64,000 bases of DNA. It comes from a virus. The DNA is taken from positions 122,106 through 186,105 of the IMG/VR virus record IMGVR_UViG_3300032267_001142. One strand, 5' to 3'. Position 1 is the first letter of the stretch, and every line of letters starts with the position of its first letter. Shown piece by piece: positions 52,218-60,216 of the stretch. The notes under the pieces were generated by a model. The model searched no databases, was not told the origin of the DNA, and saw only the letters and a program-made list of their open reading frames with translations. Made by a program: the position numbers and the translations under genes.

Positions 52218-52550
52218 ATGCACAACTTCAAAAAGACCGCCGCCATGCGATTCCAGCGAAACAACGTCGCCGTCTTCACTCAGCGAGTGGAGGTTTACAT
52301 TCCGAAATCTTTTCTCGCGTGCTTGGCGCGTTTGGGATTTAGGCAGGAGAGTGGAAAGCGCGAGGGTTTTTGCTGGAGGCGCGATGTGAAATTCAGAAGT
52401 TCGGCCACCCAAAAGGTATACATCGACTTTGAAGAACGCACCATTCGTTTGAAGTTCATCGACGGGAAAGGTGTGGAGTTCGATGGAATGAGGTTCCCGA
52501 ATTTCTCCGCTTTTTGCCGGAATGTCGATATTCGGTCGATGAAAAAGTAA
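52218..52550 (+). CDS. Hypothetical protein (110 aa)
   Basis: MHNFKKTAAMRFQRNNVAVF then beta-rich. No family recognised. Ten bases after the truncated copy 3. Confidence 0.5.
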   Translation: MHNFKKTAAMRFQRNNVAVFTQRVEVYIPKSFLACLARLGFRQESGKREGFCWRRDVKFRSSATQKVYIDFEERTIRLKFIDGKGVEFDGMRFPNFSAFCRNVDIRSMKK

Positions 52551-52832
52551 ATGGACCGGCCTCCGTATCAAAAATACACGCCCCTCATGTGTATCAGAAC
52601 GCTTATCAAAGACGGCAACGTCCTGCTGAGCGAGGGGGTCGTCTATTACGTGGGTTGGAGTTTCATCACCGAATCGGACCCCAAAGACCCAAGGATTCTC
52701 GTCAGTATTACGACGCTTCCGAACAAAATCGGAGGATTTCACGTATTTGACAGCACCTATTTCGCAAAGTATCGGCCCACCCGTTCATACAGTGAACATA
52801 AACTAAAACCCTTGGCGTGGCCGCACTTTTAG
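52551..52832 (+). CDS. Hypothetical protein (93 aa)
   Basis: Begins directly at the base after the previous stop (MDRPPYQKYTPLMCIRTLIK). Beta-rich. No family recognised. Confidence 0.5.
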   Translation: MDRPPYQKYTPLMCIRTLIKDGNVLLSEGVVYYVGWSFITESDPKDPRILVSITTLPNKIGGFHVFDSTYFAKYRPTRSYSEHKLKPLAWPHF

Positions 52833-52860
52833 GAAGACTCGATGACACGATAGAACAAGA

Positions 52861-52888
52861 TTGACGACAGAGAATAACCCGCTATTCT
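52861..52888 (+). promoter_or_regulatory. Leaderless-type promoter for 52895 gene
   Basis: TTGACG, 16-bp spacer, TATTCT, six bases to ATG. Confidence 0.85.
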
Positions 52889-52894
52889 GTATCC

Positions 52895-53137
52895 ATGTTC
52901 AAGAAAACTCTATGGGTCCGCGCCTTTGGTCGCAAACAAGAATGGGAACGCACTCAGGTTCTCGAATGTCGATATAGCTTTTGTGGCTTCACTTTCTGGA
53001 AAAAGGAGATTGACCGCGAGACGGTTCCTTCTCATGTCGCAATCGAGGTCGCATGTCTCGGCGGCACCGCATGGCGAAGCAAATTCTCAGGCATCGGCGC
53101 TCTGACGAATCGTTATGGCAAAATCGTAAAGTTCTAA
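52895..53137 (+). CDS. Hypothetical protein (80 aa)
   Basis: MFKKTLWVRAFGRKQEWERT, then beta-rich. No family recognised. Own promoter. Confidence 0.5.
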   Translation: MFKKTLWVRAFGRKQEWERTQVLECRYSFCGFTFWKKEIDRETVPSHVAIEVACLGGTAWRSKFSGIGALTNRYGKIVKF

Positions 53138-53160
53138 ATCCCTTAAACCTCCTACTTAAT

Positions 53161-53577
53161 ATGCACATCGCCTACTCCATCATCGCCCTAGTCTTCGCCA
53201 CTTTAGCGGTTGCGTCCTCTTATGCTTACGCTAGTCGCTGCCATCGCCGTAATGAATTAGCGTGGAAAGCCTTCGATATAAGCAGCGAAGATAATGAAGA
53301 GCTTTGCCGAATAATTGATTCTCAAGACCGGCGTATTCAACAACTTGAAAACGGCGAGCCGCATGATTTGTCTCGGTTTATTTCAGAGGTCGAAGCTTCA
53401 TACTTTCGCTCAGCCTACGACACCGGAGCCAATTTAAATGCTCTGCTTATTTGGAATCTCGTGCGCGAAAATGCCGGTCTACCAAGGCTAAAACTCACGG
53501 ACCTACCAGCTTATTGCGTTACTTGCAACAGTTATCATGTGAATCCTCACAAGACCGCAGACTCAGTAGCAGCTTAA
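53161..53577 (+). CDS. Membrane-anchored coiled-coil protein
   Basis: 138 residues from ATG 53161. One N-terminal membrane helix (about 3-24), then a coiled segment (LCRIIDSQDRRIQQLENGEP) and a C-terminal CVTCNSYH zinc-like pair. No family recognised. Confidence 0.5.
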   Translation: MHIAYSIIALVFATLAVASSYAYASRCHRRNELAWKAFDISSEDNEELCRIIDSQDRRIQQLENGEPHDLSRFISEVEASYFRSAYDTGANLNALLIWNLVRENAGLPRLKLTDLPAYCVTCNSYHVNPHKTADSVAA

Positions 53578-53578
53578 C

Positions 53579-53785
53579 ATGAACGAATACTATATCTACC
53601 TCAATTCCGACGCCCAAACTAACGGACATAAGGGATTCCTCCACAAAGACGCCAACCTTCGTGCCCGCCATGTTAAAACAACTACCGAATTTGCTTTCGC
53701 TATGCGTTTTACCACGATGAGGGAATTGAACAAAGTCAATCGTCGCCGAAGCGTTCAGGGAATCGTGTTTACTAGGCTCAATTAA
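53579..53785 (+). CDS. Small hypothetical protein (68 aa)
   Basis: MNEYYIYLNSDAQTNGHKGF and KTTTEFAFAMRFTTMRELN. No family recognised. One base after the previous stop. Confidence 0.5.
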   Translation: MNEYYIYLNSDAQTNGHKGFLHKDANLRARHVKTTTEFAFAMRFTTMRELNKVNRRRSVQGIVFTRLN

Positions 53786-53788
53786 CTT

Positions 53789-54043
53789 ATGACAGTTACT
53801 TCTGATTTCGTGCCCGAAACCGAGAAGAAAAGTGAAACGCCCGTTAAGCGTCTCGCCTCAAAAATCATTCAAGTTGCAACTATGTATTTCCCCGCAGGCC
53901 CGAATAACGGCGACTGCAATAAGCTTGTGGCACTCTGTAAAGATGGCTCTTTGTGGGAACAGTGGCACAGCATGGGCTATTCAAATGTCCCTAATGACGG
54001 ACTTTGGTATCCTAACTACGCCGCCCATCCTCCACGGCGCTAA
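53789..54043 (+). CDS. Hypothetical protein (84 aa)
   Basis: A short basic linker then a beta-rich end with LVALCKDGSLWEQWHSMGYS, a pattern like Trp-containing repeat segments. No family assigned. Confidence 0.5.
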   Translation: MTVTSDFVPETEKKSETPVKRLASKIIQVATMYFPAGPNNGDCNKLVALCKDGSLWEQWHSMGYSNVPNDGLWYPNYAAHPPRR

Positions 54044-54052
54044 AGTTCACAG

Positions 54053-54080
54053 TTGACGAGGCGCAAAAATCTGATAATTT
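54053..54080 (+). promoter_or_regulatory. Leaderless-type promoter for 54087 gene
   Basis: TTGACG, 16-bp spacer, TAATTT, six bases to ATG. Confidence 0.7.
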
Positions 54081-54086
54081 TGACCC

Positions 54087-54281
54087 ATGAGCAAATACAA
54101 GGTCGGCGACATCCTCGAATACACCGGAAAGTTCTTCGGTAAGTTCACTCTATTCGTCACGCAGCTTAACTTTGGCGGCACTGGCATCGGTGGCACCGTT
54201 CAGACAGCAGGCGAAGGATGCCCTTTCCGTGAAGGTTTCCTTGTTCACTTCGGAATGTATCCTTTCGTTAAAATCAATTAA
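54087..54281 (+). CDS. Small hypothetical protein (64 aa), SH3-like
   Basis: MSKYKVGDILEYTGKFFGKF starts a small beta barrel-like domain. No family assigned. Confidence 0.5.
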   Translation: MSKYKVGDILEYTGKFFGKFTLFVTQLNFGGTGIGGTVQTAGEGCPFREGFLVHFGMYPFVKIN

Positions 54282-54284
54282 GTC

Positions 54285-54593
54285 ATGGAAAACATCTGGT
54301 ATATCATTCTTTTGTGCGTTAGTTCGTCCTTGGTAGGATACGGGCTGTCGTTGCTCACTATGCGAATTGCTGCGGCGCGAGCTAGATTGAGGATTCGTTT
54401 GCAGGAGTTGTTTTCTGAATCTCGTTGTCCCAGCGCTAATATCTCAGATTTGCGCTGCCTCTGTAACAACATCCGAAACGAGATACAAGATTTGCCTTTC
54501 GGAGTCGGTAAGGCGATTAAGTCGGAGATGATTAAGCTCGAACGGTACACTTTAGGGCGTCATCAGCAGCTAGATGTAATTTTCACGAAGTAA
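54285..54593 (+). CDS. Membrane-anchored hypothetical protein
   Basis: 102 residues. One N-terminal membrane helix (about 4-26) and a helical soluble tail with a CxxxxxC pair. No family recognised. Confidence 0.5.
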   Translation: MENIWYIILLCVSSSLVGYGLSLLTMRIAAARARLRIRLQELFSESRCPSANISDLRCLCNNIRNEIQDLPFGVGKAIKSEMIKLERYTLGRHQQLDVIFTK

Positions 54594-54614
54594 CAGCAAA
54601 TTAACACACCTACA

Positions 54615-54725
54615 ATGTTAGCAACCATCACTTTTTACGTATTTCAATTCCTAGCGGGTTTTGTGGCTGGATTCTTTCTGTTCCTGTATGCCGGATATGT
54701 CAAACGCCAGCGAGCGAATGCATAA
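54615..54725 (+). CDS. Tiny membrane peptide (36 aa)
   Basis: MLATITFYVFQFLAGFVAGF and a second half ending KRQRANA: a single membrane helix with basic end. No family recognised. Confidence 0.45.
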   Translation: MLATITFYVFQFLAGFVAGFFLFLYAGYVKRQRANA

Positions 54726-54740
54726 TCAGAATATCGCGAT

Positions 54741-54974
54741 TTGATTCGTGACGCCTACATGGTTTCCGCAACGGTGCCCGACCTTCGTGTCGTAAAAGCA
54801 CTAATCAACTCCACTATTACGTTTCTTCCTTGGCATGTCAGCAAAACCCGTTACGTCTCTTTGAAAGAGTTCGTCAATGGCAGGCTGAAACAGCTAAGGG
54901 ATATTGATAGGCTTACCGGCCAAGAGGACTTCATTCTCTCGATTCAGCCAAAGACCGACTTGACGCAAAGTTAA
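54741..54974 (+). CDS. Hypothetical protein (77 aa), uncertain start
   Basis: The frame is open from TTG 54741; ATG 54759 is the alternative. LRVVKALINSTITFLPWHVS and VNGRLKQLRDIDRLTG. No family recognised. Confidence 0.45.
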   Translation: MIRDAYMVSATVPDLRVVKALINSTITFLPWHVSKTRYVSLKEFVNGRLKQLRDIDRLTGQEDFILSIQPKTDLTQS

Positions 54975-54993
54975 AACCAGATACATTCAAGAC

Positions 54994-55242
54994 ATGGCAC
55001 TATCTCCACTTCCAGTCGTTCCGAAACCGCAGCTAACGGTTCCGTATTTGGTCTGCTTTATTGACGAATCGCTCTCTCGTCAAATGAGGGAGAACCAGCA
55101 TGTTTTGACTTTTTTCGTTCAGTTGCCCGACAAGATTAGTCAGGGCACGTATAATAAACTACGTGACGAGTATCGCAAAGCGGGCTGGAATCAGGTTTAC
55201 GAATCGTGCCTACAGACGCTTACTTTTGGGCGACACAACTAA
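54994..55242 (+). CDS. Hypothetical protein (82 aa), MALSPLPVV start
   Basis: MALSPLPVVPKPQLTVPYLV, then FFVQLPDKISQGTYNKLRDE. Distant paralogue of 51194-51442. A truncated copy of its start lies just downstream at 55254. Confidence 0.5.
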   Translation: MALSPLPVVPKPQLTVPYLVCFIDESLSRQMRENQHVLTFFVQLPDKISQGTYNKLRDEYRKAGWNQVYESCLQTLTFGRHN

Positions 55243-55253
55243 ATTTCATTCTC

Positions 55254-55298
55254 ATGGCTATAGCCCCGATTCCTTCCGTTCAATACACCTATCGTTAA
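55254..55298 (+). pseudogene. Truncated duplicate of the 54994 gene start (14 codons)
   Basis: MAIAPIPSVQYTYR* closely follows MALSPLPVVPKPQL of the gene upstream and then stops. Either a duplicated remnant or a tiny peptide. Confidence 0.4.
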
Positions 55299-55323
55299 TA
55301 CTTGATACATCAATATCTCTCTT

Positions 55324-55521
55324 ATGGCTAATTCCATCATCAACCTTGTCTATTATTTCTTCCTCGCGGCACTGATAATCTACGCCGGTTCGGACCCCTC
55401 TAATCCGCCTCAAGCGTTTGTTACTGCAATCGTTATACTTTGTGTGGTGTTCTTTTTGGCGCTACTTTCTGGATGGCGTTTGATGCTCCAACTCGAAGAG
55501 CGCGACGCTAACCGACTCTAA
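55324..55521 (+). CDS. Small membrane protein (65 aa)
   Basis: Two hydrophobic segments (about 4-20 and 31-51). No family recognised. Confidence 0.5.
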   Translation: MANSIINLVYYFFLAALIIYAGSDPSNPPQAFVTAIVILCVVFFLALLSGWRLMLQLEERDANRL

Positions 55522-55526
55522 AACTC

Positions 55527-55898
55527 ATGCCTCATATTCTCGTCTACGGCTCGCTGCGGTCCAGCGGCACACGTAATTTCAACTTTGAACGGTTCGGTCC
55601 TCAGAAGAGCCTCGGCACCTATAGCCTAAAAGGCTTCGCGATGTTCGACTTGGGCGGCTATCCGGCTGTCGTTTATGACCCCAAAGCGACAATCACGGTC
55701 GAGCTTCACGAGGTTTCGGATGAGACGTTCGCGCAACTAGATTTGATGGAAGCAGCCTCGGGCTATGACAGATTGGAGGTCGAGGTCGATGGCGAAAAGG
55801 CAACTATTTGGCATATGAATCTCGAAAATATGTTCCACTGGTTTCAGCCTCAACTTGTGCGCCACGGCGATTGGGTCAGGCACACTGGCAAGAAGTAG
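55527..55898 (+). CDS. Gamma-glutamylcyclotransferase (GGCT/AIG2)-like protein
   Basis: 123 residues. HILVYGSLRSSGTRNF near 3-18 is the YGSLR substrate loop, GGYPAVVYDP follows, and ELHEVSDETFAQLDLMEA near 67-84 supplies the later acidic segment. GGCT enzymes cyclise gamma-glutamyl groups; here it could trim gamma-glutamyl amides, which would fit the amidoligase locus upstream. Confidence 0.7.
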   Translation: MPHILVYGSLRSSGTRNFNFERFGPQKSLGTYSLKGFAMFDLGGYPAVVYDPKATITVELHEVSDETFAQLDLMEAASGYDRLEVEVDGEKATIWHMNLENMFHWFQPQLVRHGDWVRHTGKK

Positions 55899-55984
55899 CA
55901 GTGGCGCAAAGATATATGTAGCAAGCTTTTACGATAGGTCTTTTTGCATATACTAAAACCTATAGGGACGGTCGCTTTAAGCCC

Positions 55985-56060
55985 TTTTTAGCGGAAACTT
56001 CAAATTGCTCTCAGAGGCGGAAATTTCAATTCGTAAAAATACTTAGGTTTCCGCTAAAAA
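55985..56060. repeat. Inverted repeat TTTTTAGCGGAAAC, 14 bp, 48-bp spacing
   Basis: TTTTTAGCGGAAAC at 55985-55998 is the exact reverse complement of GTTTCCGCTAAAAA at 56047-56060, in a 178-bp gap. A third copy lies at 57202. Could be an operator pair or an RNA hairpin. Confidence 0.7.
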
Positions 56061-56076
56061 TAAAAGCTCAAAAACA

Positions 56077-56400
56077 ATGATAAAGCCAGCCAAAGAATCC
56101 TCAAGAAAGAGCCCTACCCAAAGGACCGACATGAATGGTTTTATGGATAGCATTCTTAGGCGATATAGGCAGCTTCAAAGGTCGTGGAATCATTGGCAAA
56201 GTCCTGTGCTGGAAGAGTTTACAGATAACAGGTTTACTAATTTTTACAGCGATTACCATGTCGGAAATTCGTCGCGCTATTTTCCGTCGCCCCTGCTCGG
56301 CCAGAGCGGCGAAGCCGCTCCCTCCAGCCCTCTCTCCAACACAACAACAACACAGGTAGACATAGTAAGGGTAGAAGAGATGAACACCGAGATGCATTAG
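56077..56400 (+). CDS. Hypothetical protein with MIKP start
   Basis: 107 residues: MIKPAKESSRKSPTQRTDMN, low-complexity Ser/Thr/Pro-rich second half. Ends TAGTAG. The frame is open but coding quality is modest. Confidence 0.4.
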   Translation: MIKPAKESSRKSPTQRTDMNGFMDSILRRYRQLQRSWNHWQSPVLEEFTDNRFTNFYSDYHVGNSSRYFPSPLLGQSGEAAPSSPLSNTTTTQVDIVRVEEMNTEMH

Positions 56401-56950
56401 TAGGTAAAGGCTTGAGAATCAGAGACTTAAATAAGTGATTGGTATAGAAGAGAGAGGATTGTATGATTGATTCTCGTATTCATTTTATGTCATTTGCTTA
56501 AATACTATGCATTGCACGCCTTAATTATCCCAAAAAGTTCACTCAGCAACTCTTTTTTGTGGACAAATGCACTATTTTGGTGTAGCAAACGCCACCTTTT
56601 ACGCCCTTTTCTGTAAGAAAAGACCCTCTCAGCCATCAATTCCTAAATCATATAAACCCCTGTGCAAAGTGACACTTCTACAGAGTAAAACCGAAAAACC
56701 CATGCTGTAAAATAGCGTCAAAAATAGGGTTTTTCTCTGATGGGGCCGCTTTAGCCACCTGTGACTCGGGGCAGATTTCACAATTGCAAATAATGCGTGT
56801 ATACATTCTAGGCGCACAAAATAAGCAAAAACGGCTCCAAATCGCCAAAAACTTTGTATAAACCCCTATACGCGGAGACACTCAAGCTCGCCAAAGTGAA
56901 GATTTTTGAAAAAGTTTCGACTTTATCTGAAAGCCTGTCATTCTAATCCC
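56401..56950. other. 550-bp AT-rich intergenic region
   Basis: No supported ORF on either strand. It holds two copies of TATAAACCCCT (about 56651 and 56858), several T- and A-runs and a hairpin-like AAACCC...GGGTTT. It may be regulatory, an origin-type region, or the scar of a lost gene. Confidence 0.45.
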
Positions 56951-57190
56951 ATGCCTAGCACCTTTAATCTCCGACACGTTGGTAAAATCGGCAACAGCGA
57001 AGTTGCCACGAACTACCCGATTGTAGTTTTCGGCGTCATCAGCGGTTTCATCAGTCGCCACAAGACAATTCGGGGCGCGAAAAAGACGCTCAGCCGTCAC
57101 GACCGCAAGCATCGGAAGAACAACGCAATTCCCGATGGGCACATTTACGTTTGGCGCAATAACGCGTGGCACGGATACGCGGGAGAATAG
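56951..57190 (+). CDS. Small hypothetical protein (79 aa)
   Basis: MPSTFNLRHVGKIGNSEVAT, basic middle (RHKTIRGAKKTLSRHDRKHR), aromatic end. Resembles small phage proteins with an N-terminal NFxxxGKIGN motif. No function. Confidence 0.5.
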   Translation: MPSTFNLRHVGKIGNSEVATNYPIVVFGVISGFISRHKTIRGAKKTLSRHDRKHRKNNAIPDGHIYVWRNNAWHGYAGE

Positions 57191-57201
57191 TGGTTAATTG
57201 A

Positions 57202-57215
57202 TTTTTAGCGGAAAC
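57202..57215 (+). repeat. Third copy of TTTTTAGCGGAAAC
   Basis: Identical to 55985-55998, upstream of a lipoprotein gene. Confidence 0.75.
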
Positions 57216-57271
57216 CTTCCTCGGCTCTAATTCCTCTGGACAAATCACGAAACTCTGGCATAATAATCACC

Positions 57272-57535
57272 ATGAAACACCTTCTATTCGCAACCATTTT
57301 TTCTGTCGCACTCGCTGGATGCTCGCAGCCTCAAGCACAGCAAAACATGCAAAATAAGTATCCGAACGAAGATGTCGTGCCGGTTCTTAAACCTAGCTGT
57401 TTCAGTTATCAATTCATTCTTCGCGCCGAAGACGGTAGCATTTATTGGGTTGAAAATGACGGCGGTAACTATGGAAATTCCTCCCATCTTTCAGAAGGTA
57501 GAAAAGTCCTTCTTTTTCGCCCCAAAACCAACTAA
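57272..57535 (+). CDS. Small lipoprotein
   Basis: 87 residues. Signal peptide with lipobox VALAGC (Cys 16), Gln-rich linker, beta-rich end (YQFILRAEDGSIYWVENDGG). No family recognised. Confidence 0.6.
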   Translation: MKHLLFATIFSVALAGCSQPQAQQNMQNKYPNEDVVPVLKPSCFSYQFILRAEDGSIYWVENDGGNYGNSSHLSEGRKVLLFRPKTN

Positions 57536-57546
57536 AATCGCCAAAA

Positions 57547-57759
57547 ATGCCAAATCCAGCACCAAAATCCTCAATTACGCTCAAGCGCGGCTCATTGTAT
57601 CGCATTATCGGAAGTAGCGTCGCCCGTTTCCGCTCTGTCGCCTATGGTGATTACGTCGTGATGAGTGTTCACAACAAGCCCGTTGTCGTCGAGCGTGGCC
57701 GCGTCGTTCTCGCAAGCAAAGAGGATGTCCAGCACTATCTCAAAGACGCCGGAGTCTAA
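57547..57759 (+). CDS. Small hypothetical protein (70 aa)
   Basis: SSITLKRGSLYRIIGSSVAR and RGRVVLASKEDVQHYLKDAG: small beta-rich protein. No family recognised. The frame continues after TAA with protein-like text to 57855. Confidence 0.5.
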   Translation: MPNPAPKSSITLKRGSLYRIIGSSVARFRSVAYGDYVVMSVHNKPVVVERGRVVLASKEDVQHYLKDAGV

Positions 57760-57765
57760 AGCGAT

Positions 57766-57855
57766 TTGCCTTTGCGTCTGCCACGACAAAAAAGCGTCGC
57801 GCCGCAAGCTGCATCCGTTAAACAAATTGCCGAGTTGTTGCGTCAGTCCAAATAA
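57766..57855 (+). CDS. Possible 29-aa peptide with TTG start
   Basis: TTG-started frame ending VKQIAELLRQSK, in the same frame as the gene upstream after its TAA. Could be a decayed C-terminus. Confidence 0.2.
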   Translation: MPLRLPRQKSVAPQAASVKQIAELLRQSK

Positions 57856-57910
57856 AGGATACTACGACGCGCAAGGGGTAGATTTGTTCCTTTACCTTAA
57901 CTAATTCACC

Positions 57911-58033
57911 ATGCAACCTCCTAATCCTGACCCACAGGACGAACAGACGACTTTCGTTATTGTATTCGTTGTGTTGATTGCGGCGATTTACGCGATGCAA
58001 ATTTATCTCAAGACGTTTCTTGCGCCGCAGTAA
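57911..58033 (+). CDS. Tiny membrane protein (40 aa)
   Basis: MQPPNPDPQDEQTTFVIVFV, then a continuous hydrophobic helix and short tail. No family recognised. Confidence 0.45.
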   Translation: MQPPNPDPQDEQTTFVIVFVVLIAAIYAMQIYLKTFLAPQ

Positions 58034-58054
58034 AACCTGAGTAGTATCTTCCTC

Positions 58055-58696
58055 ATGTCCGATATCCTCGATAAACCTCATGTTTTGTTTCTGAATGCTT
58101 CATGGATGCCTATTTTGACTGGCACCGTGCGTAAGGCTATCTGCGACATGAACGCGGACAGCGAGAACCGCAGCCTAGTGGCAGCGGCGCTCGACATTCA
58201 GTACGGCCTCAAGGAGGATGGCACTTGGGACTTTGATAATCCGCCCGTGGCGATGATTCCTACCAAGTGGGCCGATTGGGTTAGTCTTCCAGTTCGCGAC
58301 TACGACGAAGTAATCAATTCAGCACTCCTAAAGATTCGGGTGCCTACGGTCGTCGTCAGCCTCGGCTATCGTAAGATGCCCTTGAAGAAGTTCCGCCCAA
58401 GCAAGCGGACTGTCTATCAACGAGACAAGGGGACTTGCCAATACACCGGAAGGAAGCTCAGCTATTCCGAAGCAACGCTCGACCACGTAAATCCTAAGTC
58501 CAAGGGAGGTAAGGATACCTTTACCAATCTTGTACTGTGCGCTCCCGACGTAAACCACAAAAAGGGAAATAAGTCAAACCAAGAGGCGGGCCTCAAACTT
58601 CTTCGGAAGCCTATTGAGCCTGCACCAGTCCCAGCCGCCGCCTTAATTACTGAGGCTCGCACGCGAGATTGGTCTTGGTTTCTGATGAAAACCTAA
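58055..58696 (+). CDS. HNH endonuclease, McrA-like
   Basis: 213 residues. FRPSKRTVYQRDKGTCQYTG near 112-131 then LSYSEATLDHVNPKSKGGKD and CAPDVNHKKGNKSNQEAGLK form the HNH core with DH and NH..K residues. The N-terminal 100 residues (VLFLNASWMPI) are the usual extension of this phage family. Could be a homing or defence-type nuclease. Confidence 0.8.
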   Translation: MSDILDKPHVLFLNASWMPILTGTVRKAICDMNADSENRSLVAAALDIQYGLKEDGTWDFDNPPVAMIPTKWADWVSLPVRDYDEVINSALLKIRVPTVVVSLGYRKMPLKKFRPSKRTVYQRDKGTCQYTGRKLSYSEATLDHVNPKSKGGKDTFTNLVLCAPDVNHKKGNKSNQEAGLKLLRKPIEPAPVPAAALITEARTRDWSWFLMKT

Positions 58697-58708
58697 TAAG
58701 CTCGTCTC

Positions 58709-58975
58709 ATGTCAAAGTCCACTGCATTCATCATCGCGTCTGTCGCTCTTGTCCTCGCTTCCTGCACTGATAACAGTTCAGTCCGCTACTTCGGCGGAAA
58801 GGAAAAGATGGAGCTTCCCGATAAGCAGAAACTCGTAAATGTCACTTGGAAAGAATCTTCTCTCTGGGTGCTCACGCGTCCGAGGCGTGCCGATGAGTTT
58901 CCTGAGACGTACACGTTCCAAGAAAAATCAGCCTTCGGAGTCGTGCAGGGTGTTGTTGTCCTGCAAGAGCGGTAA
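58709..58975 (+). CDS. Small phage lipoprotein
   Basis: 88 residues. Lipobox LVLASC (Cys 19). KLVNVTWKESSLWVLTRPRR and DEFPETYTFQEKSAFGVVQG match a recurrent phage lipoprotein pattern. Role unknown. Confidence 0.65.
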   Translation: MSKSTAFIIASVALVLASCTDNSSVRYFGGKEKMELPDKQKLVNVTWKESSLWVLTRPRRADEFPETYTFQEKSAFGVVQGVVVLQER

Positions 58976-59010
58976 GGCCGAGCAAAACAGGCGACCCGCG
59001 CAAAATAGAA

Positions 59011-59298
59011 ATGACAAAAGGTAAAAAATGGCGTCCCTTCAAGAGTCTGTCGGTTCTGACAACTCACGATGAGTCTATCTGCGCGGGTCGTAGCTGTTGC
59101 GTCCACAATCCAAGTAATCACCACATGCGGAAGTTTCCGCAGCACTACAGAACCGACATCGGAGTGACAGAGCGTATCTGTCCTCATGGTATCGGGCATC
59201 CTGACCCTGACCAACCCTTTCCCGAAGACGGATGGCAGTGGATTCACGGTTGCGATGGCTGCTGCACGCCGCCCAAAAAGAAACGCCGAAACAAATGA
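59011..59298 (+). CDS. Conserved Cys/His-rich phage protein
   Basis: 95 residues. SICAGRSCCVHNPSNHHMRK, ERICPHGIGHPDPDQ and WIHGCDGCC repeat text seen in uncharacterised phage proteins; a metal-binding role is likely. Overlaps the next ATG (ATGA). Confidence 0.65.
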   Translation: MTKGKKWRPFKSLSVLTTHDESICAGRSCCVHNPSNHHMRKFPQHYRTDIGVTERICPHGIGHPDPDQPFPEDGWQWIHGCDGCCTPPKKKRRNK

Positions 59299-59489
59299 AA
59301 CAGATAATCTCTTTTGCCGATTTGCGGCATTCAATGGGTCACGACGAATTTTACGTCTACCCTTCCTTGACTTCCAACTTCGCGATGGGTCGCGGAGGAT
59401 TGGACAAGAACTATCGCTTCGGAAAAGCGCCAAAAACCTTGCAGGATTTTCAATCCCTGATATACGTTGGCGGACAGTCGCTCAACTAA
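59295..59489 (+). CDS. Small hypothetical protein (64 aa)
   Basis: MKQIISFADLRHSMGHDEFY. No family recognised. Coupled to the preceding gene. Confidence 0.5.
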   Translation: MKQIISFADLRHSMGHDEFYVYPSLTSNFAMGRGGLDKNYRFGKAPKTLQDFQSLIYVGGQSLN

Positions 59490-59498
59490 ATTTGTCTA

Positions 59499-59816
59499 AT
59501 GAAATCACGCCTAAATACTCTACAGAAAATCACCATCGCCCTGTTTTACGCGGCTATCGCAGTTTTTATTCTGATTATCTGTCTCGCGCACCCCAAGGGT
59601 GATAACGCACAGAAAGCTAAGGACGCGACCGAGTACTTGGAGCCGCAATGCAAATCTCCTGAGCCCGAGCTGCCCCTTCCGCAAAAGCCCGCTGAATCGG
59701 ATGGTCCCTCAACTATTGACGACCTCCTGCCTTTACCCTCCCAAGCTGAGCTACTCGGCACCGACATTGAGTTCATTCCCCACATCGCCACCATCACCCG
59801 CAAGAAAAGAAAGTAA
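59499..59816 (+). CDS. Membrane-anchored Pro-rich protein
   Basis: 105 residues. N-terminal membrane helix (about 9-28), then an acidic Pro-rich tail (CKSPEPELPLPQKPAESDGP). Could be a spanin-like or adaptor protein; no evidence for either. Confidence 0.5.
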   Translation: MKSRLNTLQKITIALFYAAIAVFILIICLAHPKGDNAQKAKDATEYLEPQCKSPEPELPLPQKPAESDGPSTIDDLLPLPSQAELLGTDIEFIPHIATITRKKRK

Positions 59817-59821
59817 AAACT

Positions 59822-60067
59822 ATGCACGTCATCATTAAAGTAAACGGTCTAACTTACAAAGGTAAAGGAGCCCCGTCCACTAACCAAGAAGATTTCCTGC
59901 TTGCCGTGCAGGCTTTTCGCCAAGCTCTGAGGGAAGAACAGGCAGGAGCTTTCAGTATGGAACTGGCGGATGGTTCGGTTGTGGTTTTTGGCCAAGACGT
60001 TCTGCGCGCCGCTATCTTCGAGTTCTACAACGACGGAAAGAAGGCGCGTAACGCCCTCGTGTCATGA
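59822..60067 (+). CDS. Small hypothetical protein (81 aa)
   Basis: MHVIIKVNGLTYKGKGAPST, helical centre, MELADGSVVVFGQDVLRAAI. No family recognised. ATGA overlap with the next gene. Confidence 0.5.
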   Translation: MHVIIKVNGLTYKGKGAPSTNQEDFLLAVQAFRQALREEQAGAFSMELADGSVVVFGQDVLRAAIFEFYNDGKKARNALVS

Positions 60068-60216
60068 TTGCCACGCTCGAATCGGAAGACCCGAAGTTTC
60101 TCAAGTACACCGACGGTTACATCGTTTGGTATACGGACACCGATGGTTGCTTCGTAGGCAACACTCTCGAAGAAGCACTCAAGGAAGTCTCGCCGCCCAA
60201 AGCCCAAGATGATTAA
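60064..60216 (+). CDS. Small hypothetical protein (50 aa)
   Basis: MIATLESEDPKFLKYTDGYI and WYTDTDGCFVGNTLEEALKE, ending QDD*. Short but coupled on both sides: ATGA upstream and an eight-base ATGATTAA overlap downstream. Confidence 0.55.
   Translation: MIATLESEDPKFLKYTDGYIVWYTDTDGCFVGNTLEEALKEVSPPKAQDD

Noticed and set aside
57665-57904. 79-aa frame overlapping the 57547 gene
   Set aside because: It overlaps a better gene in another frame and shows no convincing start or family text.
817-58975. Whole-genome TAG recoding by the CUA tRNA
   Set aside because: Many genes with clear family ends stop at TAG or are followed directly by the next gene, so TAG still works as a stop in this region.
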